From a virus, in the IMG/VR virus record IMGVR_UViG_3300042304_001334, positions 1 through 64,000 of that record: a stretch of 64,000 nucleotides of DNA; one strand, written 5' to 3'. Position 1 is the first letter of the stretch, and each line of letters opens with the position of its first letter. This document shows, piece by piece, positions 1 through 8,900 of the stretch. A program made the translations under genes and the position numbers. Below the pieces are notes generated by a model. The model saw nothing but the letters and a program-made list of their open reading frames with translations, did no database searches and was not told where the DNA came from.

Positions 1-286
1 CTGTAACTTGCGAAGCCAACTGTGAGTATATTCTTGCCTGCAAATTGTTTATAAACGTGTTTAACGGTGTGTTTTGAGCCTGTGCTGTTGCTTGTTCAGC
101 CTTTGATACTGCAATGTCTTTTATTGTTTGTTTACGAGTTCTCGCCAAGTTTTCAATTGTCATTGCAGATGCAGAAAAGTTAGCTCCGTTGAAAGAAGAA
201 CTCTTGAAACTATGCACCATATCACTGCCATAAACATGACAGAATGGTGCCAATAATAATAATATAATATATGTTGCGAGTTTCAT
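1..286 (-). CDS. CsgF-like curli assembly protein, 3' end outside window
   Basis: The minus strand is open from an ATG at 286 to the window edge (95 codons seen). The product starts with a signal-peptide-like hydrophobic segment (MKLATYIILLLLAPF) followed by SFKSSSFNGANF, a Gln/Ala-rich stretch and PLNTFINNLQARIYSQLA. This order matches CsgF: a short F-x-F/N-rich N-terminus, then a hydrophobic L-x-x-F...LQ-x-x-L/I-x-S-x-L helix. CsgF binds the outer-membrane pore CsgG and gates curli secretion. CsgG homologues are known in T4-like marine phages, so a csgG gene just outside the window would be expected. The assignment rests on pattern similarity over a partial protein; the export or lysis role in a phage is inference. 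Confidence 0.55.
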   Translation of the reverse strand, partial: MKLATYIILLLLAPFCHVYGSDMVHSFKSSSFNGANFSASAMTIENLARTRKQTIKDIAVSKAEQATAQAQNTPLNTFINNLQARIYSQLASQVT

Positions 287-368
287 CGCAAATACATATT
301 ATATATACAACTCAAATCGTAAAAAACTTTTTATATATGTATATACAGCCGTATATATTATCCGAAGA

Positions 369-1394
369 TCATTCTTTATATTTTTCTAGAAAACGATTGC
401 TGATGGTCTTGAAACTCATACGACCTTTGAGAACATCGCTGTAAGTTTCACACATAGAACGCCAAACAATGCCTTCGGCGGGTGTACCATTGTCATAGTT
501 TAGATTGTTGGCAATATTAAGCAAATGATTAACATCTCTTGGACCAACAACACCGCCAAAATCAAGACGATATACAGTTGGAACCATATTTAACATATGC
601 TTTTCTGCAAAAGCAGAAAGTTCGGTATGAGAAAGATATTTACCTGTGTCTATATCAAATAGATTGAATAGATACAACTTAGATTCCGATAAACCAAGAC
701 GATTTGCTTGAATAGACGGACCTACAATTTCACCTTGAATAGAAAGATTGTGAGGTTCGCTGCGAAGAATTTCTTCAAGTTTCAACTTGCGCGCCATTCT
801 CCAATGAGCATTACCTTCTGTTTCCTTTAAGTCGAGGTTGCGAGAACAAACACCAAACTCATCATCGCGTCGGTATGCAGTAAAGCTTGTACCGTCCATT
901 TTGAGTGTGCCAACGAGCACAAGACCTTTGGATATAGCTTCATCAAGCACTTTTGGTTCGGATTGTAAACGAGTTTCATCGGTTTTATGTAAAAATGCTG
1001 GAAAATTTCCTTTAGCCATACCAGATAGATGTGCAGGCACAACAGGTTCGTATTTAGTAACACCAACAAGTGTTGTTACGTCTGTTCCTATTTCATATTC
1101 CCCAGTTGGAATAATAGACAACGGCATAGCCAAACCTTGGCTCAATTGTCCACGAAGTCGTATAGTTTTTATACGCAGTGGCTTATTTGGCTCTTTTCTT
1201 AGATGGTCATTCCATTGTGCGATAGGAAGAACACTATCTATTTCAAAAAAAACACAACGGTCCCCGACTTGAAATTCTGTCTTTTTTACTACAAGTTCCC
1301 ATCCAAGTACTTTTGCAAGTAAAATTGCATCAGCACCAACTATTGGGCTCAAAGAAAGTATGGTTTGTATAGAAGCTAGTTTGCGTTCACTCAT
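369..1394 (-). CDS. RNA ligase (Rnl5/DRB0094-like family)
   Basis: A 341-residue protein with the nucleotidyltransferase motif I KMDGTS near residue 165, where Lys would be adenylylated, and later motifs such as IQGEIVGPSIQANRLG (motif IIIa region) and EGIVWRS (motif IV). The first ~120 residues form a separate beta-rich domain (FEIDSVLPI...RIKTIRLRGQLSQGL) as in the RNA ligases with an N-terminal OB-like module, the Deinococcus DRB0094 type. It would seal nicked RNA, possibly repairing tRNA cut by host defence nucleases together with the kinase at 8936-9385. A good promoter (TTGACT-16-CATAGT) ends only 9 nt before its ATG, so the mRNA may be nearly leaderless. Confidence 0.85.
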   Translation of the reverse strand: MSERKLASIQTILSLSPIVGADAILLAKVLGWELVVKKTEFQVGDRCVFFEIDSVLPIAQWNDHLRKEPNKPLRIKTIRLRGQLSQGLAMPLSIIPTGEYEIGTDVTTLVGVTKYEPVVPAHLSGMAKGNFPAFLHKTDETRLQSEPKVLDEAISKGLVLVGTLKMDGTSFTAYRRDDEFGVCSRNLDLKETEGNAHWRMARKLKLEEILRSEPHNLSIQGEIVGPSIQANRLGLSESKLYLFNLFDIDTGKYLSHTELSAFAEKHMLNMVPTVYRLDFGGVVGPRDVNHLLNIANNLNYDNGTPAEGIVWRSMCETYSDVLKGRMSFKTISNRFLEKYKE

Positions 1395-1403
1395 AATGGC
1401 TAT

Positions 1404-1431
1404 ACTATGAACAAAAATAACAACAAGTCAA
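1404..1431 (-). promoter_or_regulatory. Sigma-70-like promoter of the RNA ligase gene
   Basis: Reading the minus strand: -35 TTGACT at 1431-1426, 16-nt spacer, -10 CATAGT at 1409-1404. The ATG begins at 1394, nine bases after the -10, leaving room for only a 2-4 nt leader. The same -35, spacer length and -10 recur before the AAA fragment at 23405. Confidence 0.6.
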
Positions 1432-1475
1432 GGACTTTTTATGGCTCTTGATATATATTTATTATACACAAACTT

Positions 1476-3098
1476 ATGAATCTAAACGAAATGCTTGAAC
1501 TGAGTGACTTTGAAATTGCCAAGTTGCTTGAAACCATGACTGGGCCTGAATTTTATAATCAACTTGTATCTCCAAAATTCAAGTCCAAAGACACATTTCC
1601 AGTCAAAGTTGCTTTTAAAGTTGACAACAAATCCATAGAAGTTGAAATTCCAGTCACATTGGAAATGGGCAATCTGCAAAACGAAGTGGCTGACTATATT
1701 AAAGCTCCACCAGAACTAAAACAAAAGTTGGACACATATGCATATTGGTATGACAATTTTAATAAGTTGATTTTCCAAAATATGGGAGAAACAGATGCTT
1801 GTTTATTTCTTGCTGCGTGTGCTTATTGTTCAGCCAACACTGCATTGGACCAAAATATATTAGAAGCTGCCAAGTTATACAAAGCGGTGGCCGCAGATTC
1901 CAAAACACCAGAAGGTATTGACATGCTGAACCAACTGTCTTCCAATGTAAAAAATAATATGGATACCAAGAGTTTAGAATATCTCATTAAGTTTCAAAAC
2001 AAAGGATCAAACTATGCTGACCTGTTGGCTCCAAAGAAAGATTATAAAGGTGGTAAAGTAACCCAAGGTGCTCGCAAAGGTCAAGATGACATTTTTAGTG
2101 AAATTACCGTTGCCAATGCAAAAATTCCAAACTTCAATCTGTTTGTGAAATATTATCTGGCTAATGGTACAAGTATCAACAAAGATAAACTATACAAAGA
2201 TTTACAAGGTGGAGTATTAAAAATTGGCGGAACAAAAATAAACTCTTTCTTTCTGAATCTTGTGTTTCCTGGTAAAAAATGGGAAGGTAAAATTGATCCG
2301 GCCACAGTTGACCGTTGGATGATACGTGTGTTTTTCGACAAGCCGTTGCAAAAGATGGTAGAAGAAGATTTATCCAATTGGATTGAATATCTGAGTGCCG
2401 AAGATAATGCCAGTAAAGAAATTGACGAAGCCACTGGAAAACCAAAGAAACCAAAACTTTCTCCAGAAGAAGCTGCTATTGCCAAAAAAGCTGCTCAACT
2501 AAAGAAGAAGCAAGACGGTATTGTAAATATAATCGTAATGAAACTGTTTGGCAGCGATGTGATACGTCAGAACTTGGTCAAAATTCTACACGAAGAAGCA
2601 CAAAAGGTTGGATTGACATCATATCAACTGCAAGCATTGGCTTGGGTCAATATTCGCATTCGTTATAAAGAACCAGCCGCTAAGTTTGCCAAGTTTGAGG
2701 ACGTTATGGATTATGCTCAAGATGCAGCAAAAAATATCATGAGTATAAATCCAGATACAAACTCTGTGATGAACACCATCAATATTCTGTCTTCTGGTCC
2801 ACGATTCAAGTTCAAAGATCCACAAACTGTTGTTGACACAATTGAAAACGCATCTAAATATGAAAAGGTTTATTATCTTCCACCAAAAATAAAGAAACCA
2901 GCAAAAAGTAAGGTAGACTACAAAAAAATGAAGGTCGCATTGATAGATGACAATAGTGCAGATATATACGACTTGAGTGTATCAAAGAAAAAACCAATAC
3001 ACACTGTTCAAGGAACTGATAGAAAATCTACATTGTCACAATCATTGAAATGGATTTTGAGTTATAATCCAACTCCCCAAGCTGCTCCAGCTGCATAA
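1476..3098 (+). CDS. Conserved phage protein of unknown function
   Basis: A 540-residue protein on the plus strand, opposite to its neighbours, starting at the first ATG after an AT-rich gap without a Shine-Dalgarno sequence. Recognisable stretches are TVDRWMIRVFF near residue 273 and LQALAWVNIRIRYK near residue 393, a spacing seen in an uncharacterised phage protein family with VDRW and Q-x-x-x-W signatures. A Lys/Ala-rich linker lies around residues 325-345 and the C-terminus ends in a Pro/Ala tail. No catalytic motif was identified. It is followed by a strong bidirectional terminator shared with the convergent gene at 3130. Confidence 0.7.
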   Translation: MNLNEMLELSDFEIAKLLETMTGPEFYNQLVSPKFKSKDTFPVKVAFKVDNKSIEVEIPVTLEMGNLQNEVADYIKAPPELKQKLDTYAYWYDNFNKLIFQNMGETDACLFLAACAYCSANTALDQNILEAAKLYKAVAADSKTPEGIDMLNQLSSNVKNNMDTKSLEYLIKFQNKGSNYADLLAPKKDYKGGKVTQGARKGQDDIFSEITVANAKIPNFNLFVKYYLANGTSINKDKLYKDLQGGVLKIGGTKINSFFLNLVFPGKKWEGKIDPATVDRWMIRVFFDKPLQKMVEEDLSNWIEYLSAEDNASKEIDEATGKPKKPKLSPEEAAIAKKAAQLKKKQDGIVNIIVMKLFGSDVIRQNLVKILHEEAQKVGLTSYQLQALAWVNIRIRYKEPAAKFAKFEDVMDYAQDAAKNIMSINPDTNSVMNTINILSSGPRFKFKDPQTVVDTIENASKYEKVYYLPPKIKKPAKSKVDYKKMKVALIDDNSADIYDLSVSKKKPIHTVQGTDRKSTLSQSLKWILSYNPTPQAAPAA

Positions 3099-3100
3099 TA

Positions 3101-3128
3101 AAAAAACCCACCTTTCGGTGGGTTTTTT
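3101..3128. terminator. Bidirectional intrinsic terminator
   Basis: Perfect stem AAAACCCACC / GGTGGGTTTT with a TTTC loop and A/T tracts on both sides, lying between two convergent genes. The same hairpin sequence occurs again at 54418-54445 after the tail sheath gene. Confidence 0.9.
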
Positions 3129-3129
3129 G

Positions 3130-3939
3130 TTATCCATTCCAACCTTTTGGTGGAGTGCAATAATTTCCAAATGCTTGTGGCATAGATCCAACCTTTGGTT
3201 TTGGATTTATATCCACTCCCATATCTTCAAGTGCATCAATACTGGCATAATACACTGTCATTTCTGTTAGCATGTCAGATTTTTCAAAATTAACTTTTTC
3301 TACGGATTGTTCAACTTTATTGCCCCAACCAGTTCCTGTGTCAAAGTTTGTTGATCTCAATACACCACCTGTTTTGGCTGTTGTATGTGAAGATAATGAT
3401 ATGTTCTGTGTATTGTTAAGGTATGATGATATATTGCCCGCAGCTCCTATATTTGGCACATACCAATCATTTGTTGATGTCAATGGTAATGTCGTTGTGG
3501 TGTATGATACTCCGGTATTTACATACGTCGGATAAATATATGGCAATGTTATTCGGTTTATCTTTTCACCAAATGCTCGCAATCCAATGACACCGCAGTT
3601 TGTTGCGTCTCCTTTGGTTTGTTGAACATAACTAGTTCCTTTACTTGTGAAGATAAAAGACGCGCAGTCTTTATCGCTTATTCTATAACCTTTTACATCA
3701 AGAGTACCATGTGCATCAATGATATATCCAGTATCACTTTCTGCTGCTGCCTTACCTGATATAACGTCCAATCCATCAACAGATACAACAGTCATTATTC
3801 TGTATGGATTATCGTTTTTAATCTTCACGGTATAATTAGTACCGCTGCGAGCTTCAATGAAGCTCATACCCTTGTGGGAGTATTCTTTACAAGCACGACC
3901 ATTTACTTGGACGTGCATACTTACGTTATGCATATTCAT
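3130..3939 (-). CDS. Conserved phage protein, beta-rich, unknown function
   Basis: A 269-residue protein. The N-terminal ~140 residues have a pattern I recognise as widespread in large phages and some bacteria: VNGRACKEYSHKGMSFIEAR, then KIKNDNPYRIMTVVSVDGLDV, GYIIDAHGTLDVKGYR and ASFIFTSKGTSYV, ending in GVIGLRAFGEK. The middle (about 150-200) is Thr/Ser/Asn rich. I know no biochemical function for this family; a secreted or virion-surface protein is possible but not shown. Expression is probably from the promoter at 3995-4022. Confidence 0.75.
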   Translation of the reverse strand: MNMHNVSMHVQVNGRACKEYSHKGMSFIEARSGTNYTVKIKNDNPYRIMTVVSVDGLDVISGKAAAESDTGYIIDAHGTLDVKGYRISDKDCASFIFTSKGTSYVQQTKGDATNCGVIGLRAFGEKINRITLPYIYPTYVNTGVSYTTTTLPLTSTNDWYVPNIGAAGNISSYLNNTQNISLSSHTTAKTGGVLRSTNFDTGTGWGNKVEQSVEKVNFEKSDMLTEMTVYYASIDALEDMGVDINPKPKVGSMPQAFGNYCTPPKGWNG

Positions 3940-3994
3940 ATTTCAACTTTTTGTTATTTAGTTACTAGCCGCACAATGCGGACTTCAATTTATA

Positions 3995-4022
3995 ACTATA
4001 AGTTAGAATATGTTATTGTCAA
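3995..4022 (-). promoter_or_regulatory. Sigma-70-like promoter upstream of 3130-3939
   Basis: Minus strand: -35 TTGACA (4022-4017), 16-nt spacer, -10 TATAGT (4000-3995), one mismatch from TATAAT. A leader of about 50 nt follows, holding a short hairpin (CCGCA-TTG-TGCGG, near 3969-3982). The promoter overlaps the end of the preceding gene at 4025 and would start a new transcript. Confidence 0.65.
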
Positions 4023-4024
4023 GT

Positions 4025-4243
4025 TCACAACCATTTCTTTACTTCAATATCGTTTTTATATCCACCGGCTTTAGCAGCTGCTTTGATTTCTTTTAATTTT
4101 TCACCCTTGATTTCTTCTGCCATTATGTTGATTGGATGCATGTCATAAAACTTTTTGTCATTTGTGAGATAATATCTTTCATCACCAACTTCAAGGCGAA
4201 CAGTTGTGTTGTCTGTGTAAAATACTGCGTCTGTAATTTTCAT
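4025..4243 (-). CDS. Small hypothetical protein
   Basis: A 72-residue protein whose ATG overlaps the TGA of the 2H phosphoesterase gene (ATGA), so translation is coupled. The N-terminal half looks like a small beta sheet (VRLEVGDERYYLTNDKKFYDM); the C-terminal half is Lys-rich and helical. No family recognised. It sits at the end of the clamp/clamp-loader operon, where T4 carries gene 62 and regA, but shows no likeness to either. Confidence 0.65.
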   Translation of the reverse strand: MKITDAVFYTDNTTVRLEVGDERYYLTNDKKFYDMHPINIMAEEIKGEKLKEIKAAAKAGGYKNDIEVKKWL

Positions 4244-4638
4244 TGTAATTCTTTTACTGCACCACTCAACTTTATTATTGTATCAATCGTTGTCCAATTT
4301 TCAATTTTATTGCTATCAAATGGTTTGCCTCCACCTTTAATATTTACAGCCAATGTGATATGCGGAATTTTATTCTTGCTATCAAATCCAACAACGCGAA
4401 CAGCAACAGCCTTGTCACTGATACCAATATGTGTCACATCCAGTTTATGAATAGTATCAATATATTGTTTCAAATGTTCTGGTAATGAACCCATAGATAT
4501 TGTCATATGATGATTATACATTTTCCATCCATTGTCTCTCACAAGCATAGGCAAACGCACACCATTCACTTTGATATCTTCAGCAAGTTTTTCCAGCTTG
4601 AGTTGGGATTTTTCGTCCAGTAATATTGCGGAATACAT
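4240..4638 (-). CDS. 2H phosphoesterase-like protein (possible cyclic-nucleotide or RNA 2',3' phosphodiesterase)
   Basis: A 132-residue protein with two H-x-T motifs, HMT at residues 44-46 (in YNHHMTISMG) and HIT at 93-95 (in IPHITLAVN), the paired catalytic signature of the 2H superfamily. Members cleave or open cyclic phosphodiesters: LigT-like RNA enzymes, AKAP7-like proteins, and the T4 anti-CBASS enzyme Acb1, also a small 2H protein. The length suits a single-domain 2H fold. It lies immediately behind the clamp-loader gene with a 6-nt gap. The substrate cannot be told from sequence: RNA end healing with the ligase at 369, or degradation of a defence signal, are both plausible. Confidence 0.7.
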   Translation of the reverse strand: MYSAILLDEKSQLKLEKLAEDIKVNGVRLPMLVRDNGWKMYNHHMTISMGSLPEHLKQYIDTIHKLDVTHIGISDKAVAVRVVGFDSKNKIPHITLAVNIKGGGKPFDSNKIENWTTIDTIIKLSGAVKELQ

Positions 4639-4644
4639 ATGTTT

Positions 4645-5598
4645 TTATTTAGTTGATCGTAGCAGTTTGATGATTGTACTCATAAAGCAGATTTCTTTAT
4701 CTACCACAGAAACATCTTGAAACTGACCATCTGCTATAATAATTATAGCATCTGCTACATTATTGGATGCATATTCTTCTACCTTCTCAAACAATATAGT
4801 ATAAAAATCAGAAAAACTCTTTATGCTGTTGTCTGCTAATAGTTGACGAATATCTGCAAATGCTTGTTTCTTATCATCATTCTTGAGCATTTCAATTATC
4901 TTGGCTTTTATATCACCTTCCAATACATCTTCACGTGCCAATGTCAATACTCCATCAACTACATTACGCTGCGCAGTATTGATAATAGCACGAATGTCTG
5001 GATAATGAGTATTCACAAGCAATATCACACCATCTTTGTCCATCTTTACATTTTCTTTCTTGAGAATATTTACAAGATTGGCAGCAACATCTTTCTTAGT
5101 TGGAGGATGAATAGCAAATGATTGACAGCGAGATTGAATAGGTTCAATGATGCGTTCATGATAATTACAAGTTAAAATGAATCTTGTATGCTCACTGAAT
5201 GTTTCCATTGTGTTTCTCAATCCTGCTTGAGCAGCAGGAGTAAAATAATCGGCTTCATCAAGCACAATAACCTTGAGCGGATTGAATCCAATGTTACAAG
5301 CAAAGTTCTTGATTTTGACACGAATTGTATCAATGCCGTTTTCATCCGACGCATTGATATAAAGCATATCACACTTTATGGAGTTTGTAATAAGTTTAGC
5401 AAGAGTCGTCTTGCCAGTGCCCGCGCTACCATATAACAGCAAATGAGGAATATCATTGGTTTCAATATATTGTTTTACTTTGGCTTTTAGAGTTTCATTA
5501 CCAACATAATCTTCCAGTTTATTGGGTCTATATCGTTCTGCCCAAATAGTGTGGTTATTGACAGATGGTTCGGATTTTTCTTCTTCTAAAAAGTTCAT
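4645..5598 (-). CDS. 44: Clamp loader ATPase subunit (T4 gp44/RFC-like)
   Basis: A 317-residue AAA+ protein with the RFC box (IWAERYRPNKLEDYVGN), Walker A GSAGTGKT at residues 57-64, Walker B VIVLDEAD at 109-116 and the SRC arginine-finger motif (IQSRCQSF) around 153-158. It loads the sliding clamp encoded just upstream (12-nt gap) onto primer-template DNA using ATP. In T4 gp44 works as a tetramer with one gp62; no gp62-like gene follows here. Length agrees with gp44 (319 residues). Confidence 0.93.
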   Translation of the reverse strand: MNFLEEEKSEPSVNNHTIWAERYRPNKLEDYVGNETLKAKVKQYIETNDIPHLLLYGSAGTGKTTLAKLITNSIKCDMLYINASDENGIDTIRVKIKNFACNIGFNPLKVIVLDEADYFTPAAQAGLRNTMETFSEHTRFILTCNYHERIIEPIQSRCQSFAIHPPTKKDVAANLVNILKKENVKMDKDGVILLVNTHYPDIRAIINTAQRNVVDGVLTLAREDVLEGDIKAKIIEMLKNDDKKQAFADIRQLLADNSIKSFSDFYTILFEKVEEYASNNVADAIIIIADGQFQDVSVVDKEICFMSTIIKLLRSTK

Positions 5599-5610
5599 GA
5601 TTGTTTATTT

Positions 5611-6339
5611 TTAAGATTTTGCGGTCTTGAGCAGATAATAATTGGCTTCATATTCTGGTGTCTTGAAGTTGATATGACTGATGCCCGCTGTGTTTATCTT
5701 ATATATCACGCCAGTTACATCACGGTTTCTGCTCAAGATTTCCTTGAAATAATTGGCATTGAAACTGATTTCTTTGGCTGGCTTATCTTTGCCCGCCACT
5801 GGCTTTACTTCCAATTTGATACGATTGGTGTTGTTGTCGCTGTCTCCCACAATCAACTCAACTTTGTCGCCTTTCTTGTTTAGACCCAATGTAAATGTAT
5901 TAACTTCTGGCAAAGCATTTTTGGCTTTGATGAAACGATCAATGAAAGCATCATCCAACTCAATCTCCAAATCAAATACACCAAGATTTGCCACAGTTGG
6001 TGTCTTGGGAATAACTGACATATTAGCCAGAATAATCAATGACTCTGTATTTTTATCCGCAACGGTCAAACTAACCGCACGATCATCTACTTTATTCACT
6101 GACATTTCTACTTCTTCATCCAAGATACTCAACATCTTCTTGAATTGAGCAGTATCATGAATACCATACTCACCTTTTTCCAAAGCAATGCCATTGAATG
6201 ATATATTGCCCGCCAATGTTTTATCTTCTGTAACAATATTGGTTTTGATGTTCTTGCCATCTGCTTCAAGCTTTACGCGCTCAACTGTTCCGTTAAGATT
6301 ATAAAGCTCTATGAACTTGATTAGATTTGATTTATTCAT
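5611..6339 (-). CDS. 45: DNA polymerase sliding clamp (T4 gp45-like)
   Basis: A 242-residue protein between the polymerase and clamp-loader genes, the conserved T4 order 43-45-44 seen in reverse transcription direction. Size (T4 gp45 is 228) and content fit: acidic beta-rich repeats, hydrophobic strand patterns (FDLEIELDDAFIDRF), and a C-terminal strand ending ANYYLLKTAKS. It would form the ring that tethers the polymerase and, in T4-type phages, activates late transcription. Upstream is the promoter at 6348-6379 with the -10 only 8-11 nt before the ATG. Confidence 0.85.
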   Translation of the reverse strand: MNKSNLIKFIELYNLNGTVERVKLEADGKNIKTNIVTEDKTLAGNISFNGIALEKGEYGIHDTAQFKKMLSILDEEVEMSVNKVDDRAVSLTVADKNTESLIILANMSVIPKTPTVANLGVFDLEIELDDAFIDRFIKAKNALPEVNTFTLGLNKKGDKVELIVGDSDNNTNRIKLEVKPVAGKDKPAKEISFNANYFKEILSRNRDVTGVIYKINTAGISHINFKTPEYEANYYLLKTAKS

Positions 6340-6347
6340 TGTAGGTT

Positions 6348-6379
6348 ATTATATTGTCTGTTTATTTGGTATTTGTCAA
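6348..6379 (-). promoter_or_regulatory. Promoter of the sliding clamp gene
   Basis: Minus strand: -35 TTGACA (6379-6374), 17 nt, then CAATATAAT (6356-6348). The hexamer may be CAATAT (17-nt spacer) or the perfect TATAAT (20-nt spacer, long). Either way the ATG at 6339 falls 8-11 nt behind it. The same TTGACA-17-CAATATAAT block precedes the polymerase gene. Confidence 0.5.
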
Positions 6380-6384
6380 TAGTA

Positions 6385-8895
6385 TTAGAAACTAAAAAAC
6401 TGTTCAATCGTTGCGTTATTTTCACTATACATATCCCATCTCATGGCAGTGTAAAAATCTGTTAGTTTGCCCTCAAGTTCAGCATCCCAAATCTTGGTGC
6501 GATGAATGTATTTATGAATAAAATCCATAATAACTTTGGGATCTTTGCCATCGTCCTTGAATGCTATGCCACTCAAACCAAATGGATTTTCTTTGAGATA
6601 TACCCACTTGATTTTACCACCATGTAAAATAGGTTCTGTATCATTTAGTTCATATTTACGTAGCATATCATTATATGCCAATGCTGCTTTACATTGAGCA
6701 GTTGATCCACCTTCAAAGTTAAATGGTTCGCGATGTTTTGGATCAAAGTTTATTTTGGCTTCTGTATTGGATATAAACTTGACCGATGTGTTCTTGGCAA
6801 TATCTTCCAGTTCAAAGTCTTTCATTGTATCTTTGAAAGTTACAATCTTGGCATTGACTATTTTGTTTGGAGTACCTTGAAGAATATCTGTCAAAATACC
6901 TTTCATGAAATCACGAAACTTCTTTGGATATGATGAACGAACAACATCAAGACCTTTGATTTCAATTTCATCCACGTCTTTACTTTCTTCCATGTTGTAT
7001 ACCTTACGCATAGCATAACGCTTTTTCACAACCCAAAAAGCAGATTGTGCTACAACATCGGCTGCGATTTTGATGCGATTGTCGGTGCTGTTGAACATAC
7101 GCACCATCATAACTTTATAGAAATCGTTAAGTTCATCTGACACGGTTCCAATGGTCTGAATCGCAAATGGTTTTACATCTTTAATATTTTCATGATCGGA
7201 CAAAGACTTTATGTCCAAATACAATGAGTCGGTGTCTATGTAAATAACATAATCTTTATCTTTGGTACTGCAACGCTTGTTGAACTTGCCATTCACATAC
7301 TTGGCACTGGTCTTGATGATTTCTTGACCAGTCAATGTCACCGCAGCAGCATTGTCCAAGTCGTAAAAACGAAATATGCTCAAACCCAGCACACCATACA
7401 ACGAGTTGAGCAAAATCTTTTGTACATGTTGACGACGCTTCCAAAAAACATATTGTTCTTTATCTTTGCGCGTACTGGCATCTTTCATCTTGGTTTTATA
7501 TTCTACACGCTCGGCAAACCATGTTTTGAGAATGTCTGGAATACAACCAAGTTTACTTTGGTCATATACAATACCATTGGCACTAACTGACAGATTATTA
7601 TCTACAATGATTTTACCAAAATCTTCGTAGGTATAAACTTCATTATCAAATGCGATTTTATCACCGGATTTTTTGACCAACTTTTCACTATCCCAATCTT
7701 TGATTATGCCCACTTTAGTTTCTGGACTAATGTTGAGACTCATGATCACAGATGGATACAGAGAATTGATGTCAGCAGAACATACCCAATCATAACGACC
7801 AGGCACAGGATCTTTTACATACGCACCCTCAAACCCAACATCGTCAGCCAAATCATCATCCCTATCCACAACGTCCAATTTCAATTTTTTGTTTGGAGCA
7901 ATCAATTTCTTACGACGCAGATATGTCAACAACGCACCTTCAAGAAACTTGGAAGACATACCAAACTCTTCATAACCCACATGACAAACATGACATATGC
8001 TCATTGCCAACTCAATAAATTGAAGTTGGTCATTCATCTTCTTGACCAGAATAATATCATGAAGATTATATTCGATGAACTTCTTTATATCACTCTTCAT
8101 GAGGTCGTTCAACGAACCTTCATATTGAATCTTACCAATTTTTAGTTCTTCTTTAGCAACTGTATCTAGTCGATAGTTGGTTAAATTCTTGCCGCTATAT
8201 TTCTTATATAATACAAGATAATCCAGTGCATTAACACCAGCAATGGTCATCTTATTTTTATATTTATTGAAATAACAAATATTGATTGGACTCAAAGCAT
8301 TTGCTGCTTCTTCACCCAATACTCTAACCAAACGAGCATGCAGATATGGAAAGTCAAATCCGTCAATGTTCCAGCCACTTACAATAGTTGGCTTAACTTC
8401 ATCCCACTTTTTTAAGAATGCAACAAGCAAATCTTCTTCATTTAGATATGGCAAAATGATGGTGTTGTCTTTATTTTCATTTTGTACCACACCATCTTTG
8501 TCCAATATAAAACAATAATATGTGTCTTTAATTTCATCAAGTAGAGCAATAGCAGTTACTTCTTTGATTGGATCTTCTATGTTTGGATAGCCACCAACTG
8601 AATCAACTTCGATATCAATATATGCTCTGCGATGATTTATACTAACTTCATCACTATCAGCATATGCATCAATAAGAACTCTGGTATCTACAGGTATATC
8701 AGAAGAAAATAAAGTAGGATCGCGAAAATTAAATTTTGTAATTCTTTCAAGACTATCACCAAAAATTGATTTATACTTTCCATTCCTAGATTTTCTATAA
8801 GCATATGGTTCGTCTTTGAACGATGTATAACCATGAATGTCATCCCAGAGGTGGATCGTAGAAGTTTTTCTATCGCAGTAAATGGATTGGTACAT
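6385..8895 (-). CDS. 43: Replicative family B DNA polymerase (T4 gp43-like)
   Basis: An 836-residue polymerase with an intact proofreading exonuclease: Exo I DIE at 94-96, Exo II GWNIDGFDFPY at 174-184 and Exo III YNLHD at 276-280. The polymerase motifs follow: motif A DINSLYPS (D375), motif B K493..LNSLYG, motif C YIDTDS (D554, D556). All catalytic residues are present and no intein interrupts it. It is slightly shorter than T4 gp43 (898). It replicates the phage genome with the clamp and loader encoded downstream in the same direction. Confidence 0.96.
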   Translation of the reverse strand: MYQSIYCDRKTSTIHLWDDIHGYTSFKDEPYAYRKSRNGKYKSIFGDSLERITKFNFRDPTLFSSDIPVDTRVLIDAYADSDEVSINHRRAYIDIEVDSVGGYPNIEDPIKEVTAIALLDEIKDTYYCFILDKDGVVQNENKDNTIILPYLNEEDLLVAFLKKWDEVKPTIVSGWNIDGFDFPYLHARLVRVLGEEAANALSPINICYFNKYKNKMTIAGVNALDYLVLYKKYSGKNLTNYRLDTVAKEELKIGKIQYEGSLNDLMKSDIKKFIEYNLHDIILVKKMNDQLQFIELAMSICHVCHVGYEEFGMSSKFLEGALLTYLRRKKLIAPNKKLKLDVVDRDDDLADDVGFEGAYVKDPVPGRYDWVCSADINSLYPSVIMSLNISPETKVGIIKDWDSEKLVKKSGDKIAFDNEVYTYEDFGKIIVDNNLSVSANGIVYDQSKLGCIPDILKTWFAERVEYKTKMKDASTRKDKEQYVFWKRRQHVQKILLNSLYGVLGLSIFRFYDLDNAAAVTLTGQEIIKTSAKYVNGKFNKRCSTKDKDYVIYIDTDSLYLDIKSLSDHENIKDVKPFAIQTIGTVSDELNDFYKVMMVRMFNSTDNRIKIAADVVAQSAFWVVKKRYAMRKVYNMEESKDVDEIEIKGLDVVRSSYPKKFRDFMKGILTDILQGTPNKIVNAKIVTFKDTMKDFELEDIAKNTSVKFISNTEAKINFDPKHREPFNFEGGSTAQCKAALAYNDMLRKYELNDTEPILHGGKIKWVYLKENPFGLSGIAFKDDGKDPKVIMDFIHKYIHRTKIWDAELEGKLTDFYTAMRWDMYSENNATIEQFFSF

Positions 8896-8900
8896 TGCAA

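Noticed and set aside
6385-8895. Possible intein or split in the DNA polymerase
   Set aside because: All exonuclease and polymerase motifs follow in one frame at normal spacing with no splicing-domain insert.
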